A DNA stretch of 64,000 bases, from contig DAOUMV010000006.1 of NCBI GenBank assembly GCA_034408935.1, positions 13,960-77,959 on the forward strand, read 5' to 3'. How positions within the stretch are numbered: the stretch's first letter is position 1; each line of letters opens with the position of its first letter. Both the position numbers and the translations under genes were made by a program. The DNA is from DAOUMF01 sp034408935 (GTDB lineage: Bacteria > Chloroflexota > Dehalococcoidia > SM23-28-2 > RBG-16-64-32). This document shows positions 60,337 to 64,000 of this stretch, in pieces. Under the pieces are notes generated by a model. That model saw only the letters and a program-made list of their open reading frames with translations. It was not told where the DNA came from and did no database searches.

Positions 60337-60948
60337 TCAGTCCCCGGTCGGCGTCAGCCAGCCGGGGCGCTTCACCTCGAAGGCGCCTATCTCCCTTTCG
60401 AGCTTCAGCGTCAGCGCGATGTCGTCCAGGCCGCTCAACAGCCGCCCGCGGACGAACCCGTCGATGTCGAACGGCTCCCGAAATCCGTCGGCATCGTACA
60501 GCGCCCGCTGCTCCAGGTCTACCGTGAGCTCGTAGCCGGGACGCTCCTGCGCCTTCCCCATCAACTCCTGCACTCGATCCTCCGACAGCACTACCGGCAG
60601 CACGCCGTTCTGCACGCAGTTGTTGTAGAAGATGTCCGCGAAGGAAGGCGCGATGATTGCCCGAAACCCGTACTCCAGCAGCGCCCACACCGCGTGCTCA
60701 CGGGAGGAGCCGCAGCCGAAGTTCCGCCCCGCGACGAGGATCGTCGCCCCCTCGTAGCCTGGGCGGTTCAGCTCGAACTCCGGGTTCGGCCCGCCGTCGC
60801 CAAGGTACCGCCAGTCGAAGAAGGCGAACTCCCCGAACCCCGTCCGCTCGACGCGCTTGAGGAACTGCTTGGGGATGATCTGGTCGGTGTCTACGTTGGG
60901 GCGGTCCAGCGGCGCGACGATGCCCGTGACGACGGTGAAAGGCTGCAT
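60337..60948 (-). CDS. leuD: 3-isopropylmalate dehydratase small subunit
   Basis: 203 residues from ATG 60948 with AGGAGG 5 bp upstream. Swivel domain of the isopropylmalate isomerase; forms the active enzyme with LeuC and may also serve citramalate. Seen: GIVAPLDRPNVDTDQIIPKQ, FGCGSSREHAVWAL, APSFADIFYNNCVQNGVLPV. Normal length. The first codons are duplicated 476 bp upstream next to a GIY-YIG unit. Confidence 0.96.
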   Translation of the reverse strand: MQPFTVVTGIVAPLDRPNVDTDQIIPKQFLKRVERTGFGEFAFFDWRYLGDGGPNPEFELNRPGYEGATILVAGRNFGCGSSREHAVWALLEYGFRAIIAPSFADIFYNNCVQNGVLPVVLSEDRVQELMGKAQERPGYELTVDLEQRALYDADGFREPFDIDGFVRGRLLSGLDDIALTLKLEREIGAFEVKRPGWLTPTGD

Positions 60949-60957
60949 AGCGCCTCC

Positions 60958-60987
60958 TGTCATCCTGAGCGCAGCGAAGGATCTGTC
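60958..60987. repeat. Left inverted repeat of the GIY-YIG unit
   Basis: TGTCATCCTGAGCGCAGCGA, then AGGATCTGTC. This is a widely seen interspersed repeat type. Similar to the inverse of 61322-61360, so it marks one end of the unit. Confidence 0.65.
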
Positions 60988-61271
60988 CGCAGCAAGCGGT
61001 CTCTAGCCAGATCCTTCCAGGCGGGATTCTCAGAAGTGATGAGAGCCACCTTCTTGCTTCGAAGCCAGCCCTTGATCTGTTTCTCTCTCGCAATAGCGGC
61101 CCGCACGTCGCTGGTGACCTCCATGTACACCAGCTTCGTCATCCTGTACCTGTGTGTGAAGCGGGATACGCCGAGCTGGTGCTCGCGAACTCTTCTCTCG
61201 AGGTCATTGGTTACCCCTGTGTAAAGGGTTCCGGAGCGGTTCGTCATGATGTACACGTAGTAGTCATGCAT
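60960..61271 (-). mobile_element. GIY-YIG nuclease-family protein in an inserted unit
   Basis: 103 residues from ATG 61271. Seen: YYVYIMTNRSGTLYTGVTND (GIY-YIG motif in the form YVYI...LYTG), LERRVREHQ with the catalytic Arg, and IAREKQIKGWLRSKKVALI. The small UPF0213/YhbQ-like GIY-YIG proteins are often found in repeat-flanked units between genes. The frame is open upstream through the duplicated leuD start, but that part is not nuclease. No good ribosome-binding site. The C-terminus extends into the left repeat. Confidence 0.85.
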
Positions 61272-61321
61272 CAGCGGTTCGAGGGTCCCGCGGCTTGTGC
61301 CGCCGCGTAGTTCCGGGCAGC

Positions 61322-61360
61322 GACAGACCCTTCTCCGCCTTCGGCGGATCAGGGTGACAG
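61322..61360. repeat. Right inverted repeat of the GIY-YIG unit
   Basis: In reverse complement it reads TGTCACCCTGATCCGCCGAA, then GGCGGAGAAGGGTCTGTC, close to the left repeat (TGTCATCCTGA...GAAGGATCTGTC). It has an internal CCGCC/GGCGG stem. Confidence 0.6.
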
Positions 61361-61370
61361 GGGTTGCGGC

Positions 61371-61424
61371 GTCGGGCCTGGGCAGCGGCGCGACTATGCC
61401 CGTGACGACGGTGAAAGGTTCCAC
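61371..61424 (-). pseudogene. Duplicated leuD start, probable ancestral start
   Basis: GTG 61424 encodes MEPFTVVTGIVAPLPRPDAA, matching MQPFTVVTGIVAPLDRPNVD of the intact leuD. A 35-bp core differs at one base. It begins 7 bp after the leuC stop, where leuD would be expected, and runs into the inserted unit. Confidence 0.75.
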
Positions 61425-61431
61425 GCAGCAC

Positions 61432-62832
61432 CTACCAGTCCCGGATGTCCACGAAGTGTCCGGCGATGGCGGCCGCAGCGGCCATCGGCGGGCTGACCAG
61501 GTGCGTGCGGCCGCCCTTGCCCTGCCGGCCCTCGAAGTTGCGGTTAGACGTCGAAGCGCAACGCTCGCCCGGCTGGAGGGTGTCCGGGTTCATCCCCAGG
61601 CACATCGAGCAACCGGACTCGCGCCACTCGAAGCCCGCCTCGATGAACACCCGGTCCAGGCCCTCGCGCTCCCCCTCCACTTTCACCTGCGTCGACCCGG
61701 GGACCACCATCGCCCGCACGTCTTGGTGCACCTTGCGGCCCCGCACGACCTCCGCCGCCGCGCGCAGGTCCTCGATGCGCCCGTTGGTGCAGGCCCCGAT
61801 GAACACCCGGTCGAGCCGGATGTCCACGATGGGCGTCCCGGGTTCTAGGTCCATGTAGACCAGCGCCCGCTCGGCGGCGGCCCGGTCCGCCGGCGACGAG
61901 AACGAGGATGGGTCCGGGACCCGTCCCGTGACCGGAACCACCATCCCCGGATTGGTGCCCCAGGTGACGTACGGCTCCAGATCCGAGGCGTCGATGACCA
62001 CCGTCTCGTCGAACGCCGCGCCCGGGTCGCTGCGCAGCTCCCTCCAGGCCTCCACGGCGGCGTCCCATTCCGCGCCCTTCGGCACGTACGGCCGGCAGCG
62101 CAGGTACTCGAACGTCGTCTCGTCCGCAGCGACCATTCCCACTCGCGCTCCCGCCTCGATGGACATGTTGCAGACCGTCATCCGCCCCTCCATGGAGAGG
62201 GCGTGAATAGCCTCCCCAGTGTACTCGATCACGTGGCCGACGGCGCCGTCCACGCCGATGCGCCCGATGATGCCTAGAATCATGTCCTTGGCGGTGACGC
62301 CGCGCGGCGCAGAGCCCTCCACCCGCACCTCCATCGTCTTGGGCTTAGCCTGGATAAGGCACTGCGTCGCCAGCACGTGCTCCACCTCGGAGGTGCCGGT
62401 GCCGATGGCGAGGGCGCCGAAGGCGCCGTGCGTGGACGTGTGGCTGTCGCCGCAGGTTATCACCATCCCCGGCCGCGTGTACCCCATCTCCGGGCCGATG
62501 ACGTGGACGATCCCCTGCCGCTCGGAGTGCATGCCGTATAGCCGGACGCCGAACTCCTCACAGTATCGTTCCAGCGTCTCGACCTGCTTGCGCGAGGTCT
62601 CATCTTCGATGGGGAGCGACCGATCCGTGGTGGGGACGTTATGGTCGACGGTGGCTACGGTGAGGTCGGGCCGGCGCACGCTGCGCTCCGCGAGCTGCAG
62701 CCCCTCGAAGGCCTGGGCGGAGGTCACCTCGTGCTCGAGGTGCAGGTCCACGTAGAGCAGCGAGGGCTGCCCCTCCTCCTCATGCACTACGTGTGCATCC
62801 CATATCTTCTCGAACAGTGTTCTCGGTGTCAT
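61432..62832 (-). CDS. leuC: 3-isopropylmalate dehydratase large subunit
   Basis: 466 residues, aconitase family with a 4Fe-4S cluster. Isomerises 2- to 3-isopropylmalate together with LeuD. Seen: DHNVPTTDRS, ITCGDSHTSTHGAFGALAIG, ATQCLIQAKPKTMEV, FIGACTNGRIEDLRAAAEVV and GCSMCLGMNPDTLQPGERCA with the cluster Cys residues, then STSNRNFEGRQGKGGRTHL. Full length. The 7-bp distance to the duplicated leuD start shows the original operon spacing. Confidence 0.97.
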   Translation of the reverse strand: MTPRTLFEKIWDAHVVHEEEGQPSLLYVDLHLEHEVTSAQAFEGLQLAERSVRRPDLTVATVDHNVPTTDRSLPIEDETSRKQVETLERYCEEFGVRLYGMHSERQGIVHVIGPEMGYTRPGMVITCGDSHTSTHGAFGALAIGTGTSEVEHVLATQCLIQAKPKTMEVRVEGSAPRGVTAKDMILGIIGRIGVDGAVGHVIEYTGEAIHALSMEGRMTVCNMSIEAGARVGMVAADETTFEYLRCRPYVPKGAEWDAAVEAWRELRSDPGAAFDETVVIDASDLEPYVTWGTNPGMVVPVTGRVPDPSSFSSPADRAAAERALVYMDLEPGTPIVDIRLDRVFIGACTNGRIEDLRAAAEVVRGRKVHQDVRAMVVPGSTQVKVEGEREGLDRVFIEAGFEWRESGCSMCLGMNPDTLQPGERCASTSNRNFEGRQGKGGRTHLVSPPMAAAAAIAGHFVDIRDW

Positions 62833-62854
62833 GATGGCGCTTTCTATAGACGCT

Positions 62855-62926
62855 GTAGCTGCAGATCCTGCCTACCGGCAGGCAGGCTTCAGGTCTGCAT
62901 AGGCAGGGCTGAAGCCCTGCAGCTAC
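62855..62926. repeat. REP-like element between leuA and leuC
   Basis: Outer arms GTAGCTGCAG (62855-62864) and CTGCAGCTAC (62917-62926) are a perfect inverted repeat. Inside lie CTGCCTACCGGCAGGCAGG and GGGCTGAAGCCC (62906-62917). The GGCTTCA/TGAAGCC core links it to the REP palindromes next to the transposase at 59 kb. Confidence 0.75.
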
Positions 62927-62948
62927 TGGTTCGGCGTCTATCAGAATA

Positions 62949-62987
62949 CGCCAGGGAGAGCGTCGAAGCCAGACGCCCTCCCTGGCG
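62949..62987 (-). terminator. Strong hairpin after leuA
   Basis: 16-bp stem (62949-62964 with 62972-62987; CGCCAGGGAG core, one G-T wobble) and a 7-nt loop, starting 7 bp after the leuA stop. There is no long U-tract; on the minus strand TATTCTGATAG follows. It may end part of leuA transcription or protect the mRNA end, and it lies before the REP-like element and leuC. Confidence 0.55.
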
Positions 62988-62994
62988 GTAGCCG

Positions 62995-64000
62995 CTACGG
63001 GTTGGCCCAGACCTCGCCCTCGCCGGCCCCCTTGGGAGCGTGGGCCAGCAGACGGTTGAGGGCGTTGAGCAGCGCCTTGGGCGAGGCCACGACGATGTCG
63101 GTGTCGGCGCCGCGACCCACGAAGGTGCGGTCGTCTGCCTCGATGCGCACCGTCACCTCCCCCTGAGCGTCGATCCCCTCGGTGACGCTGTTCACCGTGT
63201 ACTCCACCAGCCGGTTGGACACTCCCACCAGACCGTTGATCGCCCCGTAGGAGGCGTCCACAGGGCCGGTGCCGATGGACGTTGTGGTCAGCTCCCGGCC
63301 CTCCGGCCCGATGAGGCGCACCGTCGCCGTGGGCATGAGCTGGTTCCCGCACGACACCTGGAGCAGGTCCAGCTTGTACACCTCCTCCACCGTGCGCCGC
63401 TCCTCGGACACCAGCGCGTCCAGGTCGCGGTCGTCCACCTCGCCCTTCTTGTCGGCCAGCTCCTTGAAGGCCAGAAAGACCCGGTTCAGCTCCTCGCGGG
63501 TGATCTCGTAGCCCAGCTCGTCCAGGCGGGCCTTCAGACCGTGGCGACCAGAGTTCTTGTTGAGCACGATCACGGCGCCGCGGCTCAAGCCGATGTCGTG
63601 GGCGTCCATGATCTCGAAGGTCTCCCTCAGCCTGGTGATGCCGTGCTGGTGGATGCCGGACTGGTGGCGGAAGGCGTTGGCGCCGACGATCGCCTTGTTG
63701 GGCTGCACCGCCATCCCCGTGAGCTGGGAGACGAGACGGCTGATGCGGTGTATCTGGGTCGCGTCCACGTTGGTGGCCAGACCGAAATAGTCCGCCCGCG
63801 TCTTAATGGCCATCACCACCTCCTCCAGGGAGGCGTTGCCCGCCCGCTCGCCGATGCCGTTGACGCAGGTCTCGATCTGGCGCGCCCCGGCCCGTATAGC
63901 CGCCAGGCTGTTGGCCACCGCCAGGCCCAGGTCGTCGTGGCAATGGACGGAGATCACCGCCTTATCGATATTGGGCACGTTCTCCTGGATCTGGCGGATG
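62995..64000 (-). CDS. leuA: 2-isopropylmalate synthase, 5' end outside window
   Basis: About 335 C-terminal codons are visible; the frame is open to the window edge (IRQIQENVPNID). First enzyme of leucine synthesis. Seen: SVHCHDDLGLAVANSLAAIR with the HxH metal ligands, NGIGERAGNASLEEVVMAIK, NAFRHQSGIHQHGI, then the C-terminal leucine-binding regulatory domain (VRLIGPEGRELTTTSIGTGP, DASYGAINGLVG). It begins the visible leuA-leuC-leuD-leuB order. Confidence 0.96.
   Translation of the reverse strand, partial: IRQIQENVPNIDKAVISVHCHDDLGLAVANSLAAIRAGARQIETCVNGIGERAGNASLEEVVMAIKTRADYFGLATNVDATQIHRISRLVSQLTGMAVQPNKAIVGANAFRHQSGIHQHGITRLRETFEIMDAHDIGLSRGAVIVLNKNSGRHGLKARLDELGYEITREELNRVFLAFKELADKKGEVDDRDLDALVSEERRTVEEVYKLDLLQVSCGNQLMPTATVRLIGPEGRELTTTSIGTGPVDASYGAINGLVGVSNRLVEYTVNSVTEGIDAQGEVTVRIEADDRTFVGRGADTDIVVASPKALLNALNRLLAHAPKGAGEGEVWANP

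Noticed and set aside
1..64000. tRNA or rRNA genes
   Set aside because: I scanned the gaps for T-loop-like GGTTCGA/GGTTCAA patterns in a cloverleaf context and for rRNA-like sequence and saw none; a covariance search would be decisive.

Overview
The window is about 64 kb of GC-rich bacterial DNA with densely packed operons. There is no rRNA, tRNA or CRISPR array that I could find. Taxonomy is inferred, not proven. A complete leucine pathway, citramalate synthase, an HgcA-HgcB-like fusion, secreted proteins with WLVASDGGIF repeats, D-amino-acid-oxidase-type flavoproteins and acyl-CoA dehydrogenases together suggest a member of the Chloroflexota (Dehalococcoidia or a relative). An actinobacterium cannot be excluded.

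Region 1 (1-33,300) is a large cell-envelope glycan locus. On the minus strand it has sqdB (UDP-sulfoquinovose synthase, running off the left edge), a WecG/TagA-type transferase, a GT4 enzyme, an initiating sugar-phosphate transferase, rmlD, a short RmlC-like epimerase, rmlB, a long RmlA-like nucleotidyltransferase, a GT2 enzyme, gmd, another GT4 enzyme, a YfhO-like membrane protein, a double-domain GT4 enzyme and a methyltransferase. The centre (18.4-25.5 kb) holds three secreted proteins: a YVTN beta-propeller protein, a Tat-exported peptidoglycan amidase and a lysozyme-like transglycosylase. All three end in the same 42-residue repeat. To the right, a second methyltransferase plus double-GT4 pair appears in inverted orientation, followed by a GT-C-like membrane protein and a Wzm/Wzt-type ABC exporter. 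The locus would make nucleotide sugars (dTDP-rhamnose, GDP-deoxyhexose, UDP-sulfoquinovose), assemble a glycan and export it. The secreted hydrolases probably act in the same envelope. Relics of gmd and of glycosyltransferases show past rearrangement.

Region 2 (33.5-56.6 kb) is metabolic and accessory. It holds two related FAD oxidoreductases, a metallophosphoesterase, cimA, an EamA transporter, a sulfatase, a hemerythrin protein, purU, a lipoprotein, and the operon TetR regulator / SAM methyltransferase / HgcAB-like fusion with a clear palindromic operator. It also holds two acyl-CoA dehydrogenases, a NUDIX hydrolase, a DUF1326 protein, an enoyl-CoA hydratase-family protein and a large unrecognised 796-residue protein. 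Fragments of class III adenylate-cyclase-like genes (5' ends with intact promoters, and 3' ends) are scattered between 42 and 52 kb. A 66-bp GC-rich repeat lies upstream of two of them, in opposite orientations.

Region 3 (57-64 kb) is the leucine operon on the minus strand: leuA (cut by the right edge), leuC, leuD, a small membrane protein, leuB and a macrodomain protein. Two selfish elements sit in it. A REP-associated Y1 transposase precedes leuB and a GIY-YIG nuclease unit precedes leuD. In both cases the first codons of the downstream leu gene are duplicated beside the element, so the gene stays intact.
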